64,000 nucleotides of DNA. It comes from Singulisphaera sp. GP187. GTDB lineage: Bacteria > Planctomycetota > Phycisphaerae > Phycisphaerales > SM1A02. The DNA is taken from the NCBI GenBank assembly GCA_945871915.1, contig CAMBXO010000011.1, positions 32,034-96,033 of the forward strand, written 5' to 3'. The position numbers were made by a program, and so were the translations under genes. Under the pieces are notes generated by a model. It saw only the letters and a program-made list of their open reading frames with translations. It ran no database searches and was not told the origin of the DNA. Each line of letters begins with the position of its first letter. Position 1 is the first letter of the stretch. Positions 28,559 through 37,522 of this stretch are shown here, in pieces.

Positions 28559-30694
28559 CTATCTCGCCGGCGCGGATTCCGAAGTGGAGCCCTGTGCGAA
28601 TCGATTGCACAAACCAGTTCGCCACATGAGAAATGACCACTGGTCCACTTGATCTCGTATGCGCAGCGCCAGCGGCTTGCCTTGGCCATGGCCGGAATCC
28701 CGATCGACCCACAGCAAGACTGGATTGGCATTGGGATCGCTTGCATTCGTTGCTTGCAATCGAGCCGTCATCTTTCGGGCATGCAGTGGATGCACACGGC
28801 TGTCATTCTCGCCCGCTGTCAGGAGCACTGCCGGATACTTCGTGTTTTTCTTGATGTTGTGATAGGGGCTATACGCTCGCAGCCACTGAAATTGCTCTGG
28901 TTTCTCGCTGCTTCCGTACTCGGGCACCCAATACTTGGCCAGTAAAAACTGCTGGTAGCGAAGCATGTCCAGCAGCGGAACACCACAAATCGCGGCCGCG
29001 AAAAGTTCAGGCCGCTGCGTGATGGCGACACCAGTCAACAGACCGCCATTGCTTCCACCCATCACAGCAAGCTGTGACGACTGGGTCCACTTGTTGGCAA
29101 TCAGCCACTCGGCACACGCGTAGAAATCGTCAAAGACATTTTGCTTCCGGTCCAGCATGCCGGCTTCGTGCCACGCTTCCCCATACTCGCCGCCACCTCG
29201 CAGATTGGCCACGGCGTAAATGCCGCCCGCTTCGACCCACGGAATGATGGTCGGATTGAAACTTGGACTCATCGAAGCGTTGAATCCACCGTAGCCGTAC
29301 AGCACACACGGATTGTCGCCATGGGGTTTCAGATCTTTTCTTCGCACCATAAAGATCGGAACCATCGTTCCATCTTTGCTGGCAACGCGAACTTGCTCAA
29401 CGGTCAGTTGCGTCAGATCAACGGGCACCTTGGGTTCCCACCACGAAACAGGTTTGGGCTCAGGCAGCGAAGCGATGTACATGATGCTGCGAGGGGAGTC
29501 GTAACTGGTGTAACTCAGGAATGCGTCGCTGTGATCTTCGTCCGTGCTTAGGCCAGCGGTGCCAAGCCCTGGAAGCGGAATGTCACCTTGCGATTGGCCG
29601 TCGCGGTCAAAGCGCTCTAACCGCGAGCACACATGGCGTGTGTACGACCCGATCATTCCGCCCTTCACCAACTCCACACTCTCAAGCACTTCATCGCGGC
29701 GCTCCGGAATCAGGTCCTTCCAGTTGGCTTGTGCTGGATTGTGTAAGTCCACACGAACGAGTCTCGCATTCGAGGCTTGAAAGGTGGTGTACAAGTACAT
29801 ATGCGATCCATCGAAACCGATTGGACTAAAGCGAGCCGGCAACCCAGTCGCAATCGGCGTCATGACGGGATCACTTGTTCCCGCTCGCCACGCTTGGAAA
29901 TCGCCAACCGAAAGATCATTGGCTTGCCAGCCTCGGCTCAGTCCAAGGATGAGCCATCGACCATCTCGGCTCATGCCACCAAATGGAATCTCGGTCGGAT
30001 TGGTTTGCTTCATCAGCAGCCGATCCGTTGCGGGATCACTGCCAAGGATGTGAAAGCGAATCTCTCGGCTGTAAGGATCCTTTGGATTTCGCAGCGCGGA
30101 ATAGAGAAACCCATCCTTGGATGGTGTCCATCCCTCAAAGTTCACTTTGCCAGTGATCACATCTGGTTTCATCGCACCAGATTGCGTGTCCAGAACGCGA
30201 AGTTCACTCATCTCACTTCCAGACTTGCTGGTTCCAAACGCCAACAGGGTTCCATCAAGTGTTGGTGTCCACCAGTCCAACGAGAGCAGACCCTTGACAT
30301 CCATGGCATTGGGATCAAAGAGTGTGCGAGCGGTGCTGCGGCTGGAAGCCTCGGTTCCCTTTTGCAATTTCAGAACCGGCTGGTTTTGATTGCCGCTGCG
30401 TTCGCTGTAGAAAAGAAAAGGTCCGGCCATGACGGGTGTCCCAATGGACGGCAATTTCATGAGCGGCTCAAGCGTGTCGGCGATTCGATCTCGGCATGGA
30501 AGCACATCAAGCGCTGCACGCGTGCGCTCCAGTTGCAGCGAGGTCCAGTCACGAACGGCTGGCGATTCGGACTCGAGTCCTTCGAGCCAGCGGTTTTCAT
30601 CGACAAAAGTCTCGCCGTGCAGAATTTCCGTCACAGGTGCCAGCGAGGCATCGGGAGGGACAGCCAGAGCAATCAGAAGGAGTGGAATCAGCAT
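28559..30694 (-). CDS. Prolyl oligopeptidase family serine peptidase (S9A)
   Basis: Cleaves short peptides after proline. The start has a hydrophobic signal-like segment (MLIPLLLIALAVPPDAS), so export is likely. The beta-propeller part covers about 70-400. The alpha/beta-hydrolase part shows the nucleophile Ser in GGSNGGLL, the Asp in TAGENDSRVHPLHARK, and the His in DSGHGQGK. About 711 residues is the family length. I choose the ATG at 30694; an in-frame GTG at 30703 is equally possible and neither has a strong ribosome site. It ends the hutI-map-serA-peptidase minus-strand set, 41 bp after serA, and is convergent with pcrA. Confidence 0.92.
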   Translation of the reverse strand: MLIPLLLIALAVPPDASLAPVTEILHGETFVDENRWLEGLESESPAVRDWTSLQLERTRAALDVLPCRDRIADTLEPLMKLPSIGTPVMAGPFLFYSERSGNQNQPVLKLQKGTEASSRSTARTLFDPNAMDVKGLLSLDWWTPTLDGTLLAFGTSKSGSEMSELRVLDTQSGAMKPDVITGKVNFEGWTPSKDGFLYSALRNPKDPYSREIRFHILGSDPATDRLLMKQTNPTEIPFGGMSRDGRWLILGLSRGWQANDLSVGDFQAWRAGTSDPVMTPIATGLPARFSPIGFDGSHMYLYTTFQASNARLVRVDLHNPAQANWKDLIPERRDEVLESVELVKGGMIGSYTRHVCSRLERFDRDGQSQGDIPLPGLGTAGLSTDEDHSDAFLSYTSYDSPRSIMYIASLPEPKPVSWWEPKVPVDLTQLTVEQVRVASKDGTMVPIFMVRRKDLKPHGDNPCVLYGYGGFNASMSPSFNPTIIPWVEAGGIYAVANLRGGGEYGEAWHEAGMLDRKQNVFDDFYACAEWLIANKWTQSSQLAVMGGSNGGLLTGVAITQRPELFAAAICGVPLLDMLRYQQFLLAKYWVPEYGSSEKPEQFQWLRAYSPYHNIKKNTKYPAVLLTAGENDSRVHPLHARKMTARLQATNASDPNANPVLLWVDRDSGHGQGKPLALRIRDQVDQWSFLMWRTGLCNRFAQGSTSESAPAR

Positions 30695-30735
30695 GTTGAG
30701 CACGATACCCCGACCGTGCCTATGCCACCAGATGT

Positions 30736-31947
30736 TCAGCCGGCCACACGCATGCGAATCGTCTCCGCCATCGATTGCAGGCCCGCAAGCAGGGTTCGAT
30801 CTCCAAAATGATCCACATCCAGAATCACAAAACTGGTGTCACGATCGCTCTGCAGAAATTCCGCGTGAATATTGATGCCCGCCCTCGCCAAGAGCGTGTG
30901 CATGGTGCCCAAGACTCCGGGAACATTTCGGTGCACATGCAGAATGCGAAGCATGCCCTCGCGCACCTGCGGCAAGTCCACCTGCGGAAAATTGACCGCG
31001 GTGGCGGTGGTTCCATGCTTCCAGAATCGGGCGAGTTTTTCCGCCACATCCACGGCAATGGCCTCTTGGGCTTCTTCAGTGCTTCCGCCAATGTGGGGAG
31101 TCAGAATCACATTGGCGATTCCCGCAAGCGGTGTGCGAAATCCCGGTCCATTTTTTTCTGGCTCAGCCGGAAAGACATCGGCGGCGGCGCCACTCAGTCG
31201 TCCGCTTTGCAACGCCGCCGCAAGGGCCGTGAGATCCACCACTTTGCCGCGACTGTTGTTGATCAGGATCGCCCCCGGCTTCATGTGTGCCAGTTCAGTT
31301 TCGCCGATCATGTTTCTGGTTCGATCCGAGTCCGGCACATGCAGCGTGACAATGTCTGAAATGTCCAGCAGAGCCTTGAGCGACGGGAGCGACTGCGCGT
31401 TGCCAATGGAAAGTTTTCTCGCGATATCGAAAAACACAACACGCATTCCTAAGTTCTCTGCCAACACGCTCAGCTGACTTCCAATGTGTCCGTAGCCAAC
31501 AATGCCAAGCGTTCGCCCTCGAACTTCTCGGGCCGATGCCGAACTTTTGTCCCATGTGCCTGCATGCAATTGCGAACTTTTGTCAAACAGCCGCCGAGAG
31601 AGCGCAATGATTTCTGCCAGCGTCATTTCCGCCACACTTCGCGTGTTGGAGAAGGGCGAGTTGAACACCGGCACACCGAAACTGGCGGCCGAAGAAAGGT
31701 CCACTTGATCGGTGCCAATACAGAAGCAGCCAACCGCCGCAAGCGTGGATGCGGATGAGAAGCACTCCTTGGGCAGACGCGTTTTGGATCGCACACCGAC
31801 CACGGTGGCTTTGGCAAGCAGCGAGGCCAACGCTTTGGAATCCGGACTTTTCCCCACATGCTCCACACGGAATCCCGCATCCATCAAGGGTGCATCGGCC
31901 GCCGGATGAATGGACTCCATCAACACAGCCAGCATTGGTTGACTCAT
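30736..31947 (-). CDS. serA: D-3-phosphoglycerate dehydrogenase
   Basis: First step of serine synthesis: NAD-dependent oxidation of 3-phosphoglycerate. The 403 residues match the E. coli-type enzyme. The NAD motif is GIVGYGHIGSQ, and the catalytic Arg/Glu/His triad of D-2-hydroxyacid dehydrogenases appears in NSRGKVVD, a following Glu, and LTPHIGGSTEEAQ. A C-terminal ACT domain (about 330-403, starting near MLRILHVHRNVPGVLG) suggests feedback inhibition by serine. The start ATG overlaps the map stop (ATGA), so they are translationally coupled. The protein otherwise looks normal. Confidence 0.93.
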   Translation of the reverse strand: MSQPMLAVLMESIHPAADAPLMDAGFRVEHVGKSPDSKALASLLAKATVVGVRSKTRLPKECFSSASTLAAVGCFCIGTDQVDLSSAASFGVPVFNSPFSNTRSVAEMTLAEIIALSRRLFDKSSQLHAGTWDKSSASAREVRGRTLGIVGYGHIGSQLSVLAENLGMRVVFFDIARKLSIGNAQSLPSLKALLDISDIVTLHVPDSDRTRNMIGETELAHMKPGAILINNSRGKVVDLTALAAALQSGRLSGAAADVFPAEPEKNGPGFRTPLAGIANVILTPHIGGSTEEAQEAIAVDVAEKLARFWKHGTTATAVNFPQVDLPQVREGMLRILHVHRNVPGVLGTMHTLLARAGINIHAEFLQSDRDTSFVILDVDHFGDRTLLAGLQSMAETIRMRVAG

Positions 31948-32759
31948 AATTTTCCTCCAACGACATCCGGCAATTCATCCAATGCTGCCGTGAACACTTC
32001 GCATCCGTTTTCGGTCACCATGACATCGGCTTCGTAGTGAACACTCAGACTGCCATCGGCGGTCCAAATGGGCCACGCATTTCCGTTGGATCGAATTTCA
32101 GTTGTGCCTGAACTGATCATGGGTTCTACCGCAAGCAGCATGCCTGGCTCGAAGGCTTTCCATGCCTCGGTCCATTCACCGGGATAGGTGGGTGGCGTGT
32201 TGGCAATGTAAGGGGTTTCATGCAGTGTGTGTCCGATGCCATGCCCCCCAAGTCCACGAACCAGATAGAAACGGCATTCCTTTTCCACATAGCCATGCAC
32301 AGCCTTGGCCCAGTCAATCAGCGGCCGACCGGGAGCGATGGCCGCGATGCCACGCCGCAAACTCTCGCGGCCACACGCTTGCAGCCGCTTGCCGATTTCT
32401 GTGGCGCTGCCAATGGAATAGGTCCATGCAGCATCTCCGATCATGCCGCGATGCTTCACGCCAATGTCAAGCGCCAGCAAATCGCCTTCAGCAAGAACCG
32501 TTGCATCGTGTTCTCCGTGCACCACCATGTCATTCAGGCTTAGGCAGGTCTGGCTTCGAAAGGGCGGATGACCTCGAACTTTGTAACCCACAAAAGCGCT
32601 CGTGCATTTGAGTTCTTTGAAGATCGAACCGCAGAACGCATCCACTTCGGCCAGCGTGTGACCGACCCGCACCCACTCAGCAAGTCGCTGGTGCGTTTGA
32701 ACCACGCAGTGAGCGGCCGCCCGAGCATCCTGAATTTCACTTGGTGTGCGAAGAATCAC
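31944..32759 (-). CDS. map: Methionine aminopeptidase (type I)
   Basis: Removes the N-terminal Met from new proteins. All five metal ligands of the family can be placed: Asp in LALDIGVKHRGMIGD (two Asp), His in GHGIGHTLHETP, Glu in LLAVEPMI and the last Glu in VTENGCEVF; the substrate His is in MVVHGEHD. The start is taken as GTG at 32759 (VILRTPSEIQDARAA), which matches the family's N-terminus at about 271 residues; the frame is open for another 42 codons but these look like random sequence. It lies 108 bp after hutI and overlaps serA by four bases. Confidence 0.9.
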   Translation of the reverse strand: MILRTPSEIQDARAAAHCVVQTHQRLAEWVRVGHTLAEVDAFCGSIFKELKCTSAFVGYKVRGHPPFRSQTCLSLNDMVVHGEHDATVLAEGDLLALDIGVKHRGMIGDAAWTYSIGSATEIGKRLQACGRESLRRGIAAIAPGRPLIDWAKAVHGYVEKECRFYLVRGLGGHGIGHTLHETPYIANTPPTYPGEWTEAWKAFEPGMLLAVEPMISSGTTEIRSNGNAWPIWTADGSLSVHYEADVMVTENGCEVFTAALDELPDVVGGKL

Positions 32760-32866
32760 GAGGCGATGGTAGCGATTGCACTTGTGTGTGCGAGGTTGTT
32801 TCCATTCGCTGCGACGCGCCGATGATCGGGCATGGAAGCGCGTCGATCGCGTGACGCCATGGTGCT

Positions 32867-34081
32867 TTATGGCGACAGGCGGCATCCGTTCAACACAACA
32901 TGCAGAGGCGGTTCATGTGCAAAGCCATGAACAATGGATCGCTCGTCTCGATCGGCGAGCACGATCATGTCGGCGCGTCGACCGGGCTCTAAGGACCCGG
33001 TTTCTCCGCCGATCCCAAGAGCATGAGCCGCATTCACAGTGGCAGCCACGATGGCTTCTTCACATGAAAGCCCACAATGTCGGACTGCAAGATGCATGGC
33101 AAATCGCAGATCAATGGTGGGGGCGCTCCCCGGATTGCAGTTACTTCCAAGCGCGATCGCCGCGCCGGCATCGATCAACTTTCGGCCAGGTGCATAGCGT
33201 CCATCCAGGGCATAGCCCGAACACGGAACCATGACAGCAATGGTTGGTGAAGCCCCAACACAGCGAACAGTTTCGTCGGTTGCCGCCTCAAGGTGATCCA
33301 CCGTTCGAGCGCCCTCCTGCACAGCCATCTCGGCGCCGCCAAGCGAATTGAATTGATCGGTGTGAAGCCGACACGCGAATCCCGCCGCCTTTGCGGCTTG
33401 AAGCACCGCACGAGCCTGATCCACCGAAAGGGCATTTCGCTCGCAGAAAGCATCGACCGCTGCATCGGGAAACAATGTGGCGAAGGCCGGAATCACTTCG
33501 CGTGCCAAACGATCCGGCCATTCGGGATCGTCTTGAGGAATGGCGTGGCCGCCCAAAAAAGTTCGGCGGACTTTTATGCTCACCGATTGAGCGGCCGTTC
33601 CAATGGCCCGAAGCATTCGAGCCTCTGTTTCTTGATTCAATCCGTAGCCGGATTTTGCTTCGGTGGTTCCAATGCCCAATCGCTGCATGGCGTTCAGTCG
33701 CCCACGCACGCCTTGAGCGAGTTCATCTTCGCTTGTGGCGCGAGTCGCCCGAACCGTGTTCAGAATTCCGCCACCGGACGCAAGAATTTCGCTCCACGGC
33801 ATGCCGCGCCGAATGTTCTCCCATTCGCTCCACCGATTGCCTCCCCAACATAAATGCGCATGGCAATCAATCAGGGCGGGCATGCACACACGCCCCGCCG
33901 CATCAATCACTTCACCAAGGTCGCCGGTTGGATTTCCTGATCCCACACTCTCGATGCGGCCCGCATTGCATCGCACGAATCCGCGTTCAATCACACCAAG
34001 CGAGCGCATTGCGGCGCCTCGGCGTGCCGCCGAGCCAGCCAGTGTCAGCAGTCGCGCATTCACGACGGTGAGTGGACGCAT
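32867..34081 (-). CDS. hutI: Imidazolonepropionase
   Basis: Third step of histidine degradation: opens 4-imidazolone-5-propionate to N-formimino-glutamate. A 404-residue amidohydrolase. Metal and substrate residues sit in PALIDCHAHLCWGGNRWSEW (HxH), TTEAKSGYGLN, GGHAIP, LHTDQFNSLGGAEMA and GSNCNPGSAP. The start is the ATG at 34081; another in-frame ATG at 34120 overlaps the divergent sixA start codon. No hutH, hutU or hutG is nearby, so the pathway genes are scattered. It heads a minus-strand set with map, serA and a prolyl oligopeptidase. Confidence 0.93.
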   Translation of the reverse strand: MRPLTVVNARLLTLAGSAARRGAAMRSLGVIERGFVRCNAGRIESVGSGNPTGDLGEVIDAAGRVCMPALIDCHAHLCWGGNRWSEWENIRRGMPWSEILASGGGILNTVRATRATSEDELAQGVRGRLNAMQRLGIGTTEAKSGYGLNQETEARMLRAIGTAAQSVSIKVRRTFLGGHAIPQDDPEWPDRLAREVIPAFATLFPDAAVDAFCERNALSVDQARAVLQAAKAAGFACRLHTDQFNSLGGAEMAVQEGARTVDHLEAATDETVRCVGASPTIAVMVPCSGYALDGRYAPGRKLIDAGAAIALGSNCNPGSAPTIDLRFAMHLAVRHCGLSCEEAIVAATVNAAHALGIGGETGSLEPGRRADMIVLADRDERSIVHGFAHEPPLHVVLNGCRLSP

Positions 34082-34118
34082 GGGCTGCAAGGTATCCGTT
34101 GCGTTAGCATCGTCACGC

Positions 34119-34610
34119 ATGAGGTTGATTCTTGTGCGACATGCCCGTGCAAAGGAGCGGTCGACCGAGGCGTGGCCAGATGATTCGCAGCGGCCGCTCA
34201 CACGGGGTGGCCGCCGAGATTTCGCCCGACTGGCAATGCGTCTTCCATCGTGGATTGAAAAACCAAATGTTGTCCTTGCCAGCGCGTGGGTACGAGCATG
34301 GGACACGGCGTCCATCCTTTGCAAACAAGCCAAATGGCCCGATCCAATCCGATGCACGCAATTGGAAACCGAGGGCGGAACAGCTGCCGTGAACTCGATC
34401 TTGCTCATGCTCTGCACACGCGTGGAACAGAACAGTGTTGTCTTGGTCGGCCACGAGCCGGTTCTTGGCGAGTTGATTGGTCGCTTGCTCGGTGGCGGCG
34501 CAACGGTCGATCTTTCCAAGGGTGCCGTAGCCGTTCTGGAAATGGATCCAACTGAAGAGCGAGGTCTATTACTGGGACTCGTTCCACCTCAGGCTGTGCA
34601 AAAGCCGTGA
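34119..34610 (+). CDS. sixA: SixA-type phosphohistidine phosphatase
   Basis: Small histidine phosphatase (163 residues) of the phosphoglycerate-mutase superfamily. The catalytic RH is at residues 7-8 (MRLILVRHARAKE), the Arg of RPLTRGGRRD follows, and the second catalytic His is in LVGHEPVLGEL. E. coli SixA dephosphorylates phosphohistidine on ArcB and on the PTS protein NPr, so with ptsI in this genome a PTS-linked role is possible but not shown. The start ATG lies 37 bp from the hutI start on the other strand, with a shared promoter region. Confidence 0.88.
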   Translation: MRLILVRHARAKERSTEAWPDDSQRPLTRGGRRDFARLAMRLPSWIEKPNVVLASAWVRAWDTASILCKQAKWPDPIRCTQLETEGGTAAVNSILLMLCTRVEQNSVVLVGHEPVLGELIGRLLGGGATVDLSKGAVAVLEMDPTEERGLLLGLVPPQAVQKP

Positions 34611-34667
34611 ATTGCCGGGCACGCACCGCCAGGCAATACTAGAATCCATCCGCGAGGAATCACCCGT

Positions 34668-35057
34668 ATGAACATGCAACCAGCTGACCTACCGAATAAG
34701 AAGACCACGCCCCTTGTCGAAATTGATTGGAACGGAACGGTGCTCATCCTGCGGCTTGCCGGACCGAACATTGGTCAGCGCGAGAGCCCGATTATCACGG
34801 AAGAGTTCGCTCCGTATTTCAAAAAGCATGGCAAGGGCATCAAGCACATGGTGCTTGATATGACCACAGTCAATTTCATGAGCAGCATGGGGCTTGGCAT
34901 GTGCATCGCGTGCCGAAATCTTGCCGCAGCGCAAGGGGCCAGCAGCATTCTGTTCGGTATGAACAAGGAACTTCAGGCCCTGATGGCGATGATGAAGATT
35001 GAAAAGATGTACAAGATCGCCAAGACTCACGACGAACTTCAAAAGTTCGTGAAGTGA
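34668..35057 (+). CDS. STAS-domain protein (anti-sigma factor antagonist type)
   Basis: A 129-residue single STAS domain. Members such as SpoIIAA/RsbV bind a kinase anti-sigma factor when unphosphorylated and are regulated by phosphorylation of a Ser in the DSxG loop. Here the loop reads VNFMSSMGLGM, keeping the Ser-Ser/Gly-Leu-Gly pattern, so a phosphorylatable serine is present. The ATG at 34668 has GAGG about 12 nt upstream. No anti-sigma kinase, phosphatase or sigma factor gene is adjacent. The 3' end overlaps the convergent lipoprotein gene by 19 bp. Confidence 0.85.
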   Translation: MNMQPADLPNKKTTPLVEIDWNGTVLILRLAGPNIGQRESPIITEEFAPYFKKHGKGIKHMVLDMTTVNFMSSMGLGMCIACRNLAAAQGASSILFGMNKELQALMAMMKIEKMYKIAKTHDELQKFVK

Positions 35058-35620
35058 GTGGCTGAAGCAGCCGCATGCACCACCACATCGGCTCGTTCCC
35101 AATCATCTGGGCGCAAAAAGCGGGCGGTGGTATTCACAAAGGCAACCGTAGTCACCGTATCGAAGAAGGTGTTGTTTCGAATGACCTGTGAAAGTTCCGC
35201 AACGGAACACGCCGGCCCACACTGAATCACCACGCGCCGTGTGCCGTGAGGAACCTGCTTGAAAGCGGCGAGACACGCGTCCGCCCCATCTTGGCACTGA
35301 ATCACCTCCGTCGGAACAAAAGTGTTACGCACATCCTCGATCAAGGCTGTCCGCGCCGCGTCTGCGATTGGATCGCCTGTTGTCTGCTCCACAACAATCA
35401 CATCGCTTCGGCGAACCAGCCGCATAAGGTCGGCCCACATCAGCACGCGGCCATTCACCCCGTCAAACATCGGCAGGTCGCGAGGTGGGTAGGGCGTCTC
35501 CGGCAACGCAGTCGAAAACTGTATTGGACTTCCCCAAGGCTCGCCAAGTTGGTCACCACCGGTGCACGACGAAATCAAAAGGATGGCAGCGATCAAAGCA
35601 GGGAATCGAATGGACGGCAT
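35039..35620 (-). CDS. Hypothetical lipoprotein
   Basis: No family recognised with confidence. The 193 residues start with MPSIRFPALIAAILLISSC, a signal peptide ending in the lipobox LLISSC, so the mature protein should be anchored from about Cys19. The body has DLMRLVRRSDVIVVEQTTGD followed by a helix, a Cys pair (CQDGADAC) and a late alpha/beta pattern. The strand-turn DVIVVEQTTGDPIAD vaguely resembles the VFVGETHDD turn of ChaN-like proteins such as the one at 11530, but the His residues are lacking, so I do not assign it. Divergent from the carboxypeptidase gene. Confidence 0.7.
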   Translation of the reverse strand: MPSIRFPALIAAILLISSCTGGDQLGEPWGSPIQFSTALPETPYPPRDLPMFDGVNGRVLMWADLMRLVRRSDVIVVEQTTGDPIADAARTALIEDVRNTFVPTEVIQCQDGADACLAAFKQVPHGTRRVVIQCGPACSVAELSQVIRNNTFFDTVTTVAFVNTTARFLRPDDWERADVVVHAAASATHFTNF

Positions 35621-35732
35621 CGCCCAAGCCTCTCCGGAATCACCCATGGGGTCAAACGCATCAATATTGACCGGAAACTCTGCGGATTCACCCTACGGAT
35701 TTCAATTTCGATCCAATTCCCAATGTTCTTAC

Positions 35733-35748
35733 TTGGCGAATTCGCCAA
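35733..35748. promoter_or_regulatory. 16-bp perfect palindrome upstream of the carboxypeptidase gene
   Basis: TTGGCGAATTCGCCAA is a contiguous perfect palindrome that ends 18 bp before the GTG start of the zinc carboxypeptidase and sits in the 146-bp divergent gap with the lipoprotein gene. Its size and position fit an operator for a dimeric regulator. No regulator gene is adjacent. Confidence 0.5.
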
Positions 35749-35766
35749 TCAGGATAAAGTGGCTCT

Positions 35767-37521
35767 GTGACCCTCACGCTGGCTCCCGCAATCATTTCTT
35801 TGTTCTGTCTTCTTGCGTGGGTGCCTCCACAGACAGAGATGCCAGTCGAAGTTGCATTGGAGCAACCCCCGCAGGCGGAGGAAGTGGTTCGCTTTGATGG
35901 TGATGTGGTGATCCGCGCGACCATTCGAAATGCACAGGATTTGATGCTTCTCAATCAGTTGAGTGATGACCCGTGGTCGCACTCGCCTGGTATTGGTGGA
36001 GCGAGCGATTGGCGATTGACACGGGATCGGTTGCCAGTGCTGCGAACCGCAGGCGTTCCATTTACGGTGATCATTTCAGACGTTCAGGCGCTGGTGCAAG
36101 GGGAGAGAGATCGCCTAACCCAGCGAGCTGCGGCGGTGGACTGGTTTGCGGACTTTAAAAATTTGGCCGATGTGAATGCCAAGTTGGATGCGGTGGTTGC
36201 TGCACATCCAGCAACTTGCTCCATTGTCACGGCGGGAACCAGCATTCAGGGTCGCACGATTCGCGGCATTCGAATCTCTAGGCATCCAACCTCAACGCCG
36301 GTGCCAGCGTTCGTTTTCACCGCCACGCAACACGCTCGCGAATGGGCGGCAACCATGACGGCGATGTGGTTTATTGAGCGGCTCTCTGCAGATGACGGCA
36401 CGGATGCCCGCATCACGGCGATCGTGGATGCCAGCGAAGTGTTCGTGTTTCCAGTGGTGAATCCCGATGGTTACGAATACAGCTGGGTGACAAACCGTAT
36501 GTGGCGAAAGAATCGTCGTTTGAATTCAGGCGGCGCCTACGGCGTGGATTTGAATCGCAATTGGGGAACTGGATGGGGTGGAAGCGGTTCAAGTGGAACT
36601 CAATCCAGCGAGACCTACCGAGGAACCGCAGCCTTTAGCGAACCCGAATCCGCAGGCTTCCGAGATTTCATGCTGCCCCGCACCAATATGGCTGGTCATA
36701 TTGACATTCACAGTTACAGCCAGATGTTCCTGTGGCCCACCAGTTATGTCGCCACACTTCCGCCCGATCAGGCGAGTTTCAGCAAGGTGGGAACGGCCGT
36801 GCAGACGGCGATCAAGTCTCAATACAACAAGACCTACACCATTGGTTCCAGTTACACCACCTACGGTCCGACCGCAGGATGTATTGAAGATTGGACCTAC
36901 ACCGTGGTTGGCAATCTTGGTTTTTGCGTGGAGGTTCGAGACACCGGTACGTACGGTTTCATTATGCCAGCGTCAGAGATTGCGCCCAATGTGATTGAGA
37001 ACTTTGCGGGTGCGAAAGTGATGATGGAGGAACTGCTTAAAGCCTCCACGATTTCGCTGGTTTCAGGTCCGGGGTCCTCGATCGATGCGGACAGGGCTTC
37101 TCCGGTCAAGGTCACGGTGACACCCAATGTGGGCACGCTGATCGCAACCAATCCGGTTCGTCTGAAGTGGCAAGTGAACGGTGGGTCTGTGCAAAGCGCA
37201 GCCATGACCGTTTCTGGAAGTCAGCGTGTCAGTCAAGTGCCCGCGATTGCGTGCGATCAATCGGTGACATGGTGGGTGGAGGCTGAAACCAACTTTGCCA
37301 TCACACGATGGCCGCAGAATGTCCCCGGTTCGGTGCGCACCAGCGTGGCCTCGGCCTGCGGTGTGGAAGGCGATCTGGACGGCGACGGTGTGGTCAGTGG
37401 CGCCGATATCGCTTTGTTGTTACTGGATTTCGGCTCGTGCCCCGGGTGCGCTGCTGATCTGGATGCCAGCGGAACGGTGGATGCCGGCGATGTCGCGTTA
37501 TTGCTCTTGATGTTTGGCTGA
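35767..37521 (+). CDS. Secreted M14 zinc carboxypeptidase with dockerin/EF-hand-like tail
   Basis: Removes C-terminal residues from peptides outside the cytoplasm. A signal peptide covers about 1-20. The peptidase domain (about 125-425) has the zinc ligands H189 and E192 (THAxE-type QHARE) and H315 (HIDIHSY), the substrate Arg in DLNRNWGTGW (R264), and the catalytic E389 in VEVRDTGTYGF, so it is complete. A beta-rich region (430-530) precedes a 50-residue tail with two calcium-type repeats (DLDGDGVVSGADIALLLLDF and DLDASGTVDAGDVALLLLMF), the hallmark C-terminus of secreted Phycisphaerae proteins. GTG start at 35767 with AGGA upstream. 584 residues. Confidence 0.93.
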   Translation: MTLTLAPAIISLFCLLAWVPPQTEMPVEVALEQPPQAEEVVRFDGDVVIRATIRNAQDLMLLNQLSDDPWSHSPGIGGASDWRLTRDRLPVLRTAGVPFTVIISDVQALVQGERDRLTQRAAAVDWFADFKNLADVNAKLDAVVAAHPATCSIVTAGTSIQGRTIRGIRISRHPTSTPVPAFVFTATQHAREWAATMTAMWFIERLSADDGTDARITAIVDASEVFVFPVVNPDGYEYSWVTNRMWRKNRRLNSGGAYGVDLNRNWGTGWGGSGSSGTQSSETYRGTAAFSEPESAGFRDFMLPRTNMAGHIDIHSYSQMFLWPTSYVATLPPDQASFSKVGTAVQTAIKSQYNKTYTIGSSYTTYGPTAGCIEDWTYTVVGNLGFCVEVRDTGTYGFIMPASEIAPNVIENFAGAKVMMEELLKASTISLVSGPGSSIDADRASPVKVTVTPNVGTLIATNPVRLKWQVNGGSVQSAAMTVSGSQRVSQVPAIACDQSVTWWVEAETNFAITRWPQNVPGSVRTSVASACGVEGDLDGDGVVSGADIALLLLDFGSCPGCAADLDASGTVDAGDVALLLLMFG

Positions 37522-37522
37522 T

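Noticed and set aside
34082..34519. Long N-terminal extension of imidazolonepropionase (550 residues)
   Set aside because: It is antisense to sixA; the family start matches 34081.
35039..35620. ChaN-family assignment for the lipoprotein
   Set aside because: Only one strand-turn resembles ChaN; the conserved His residues are missing.
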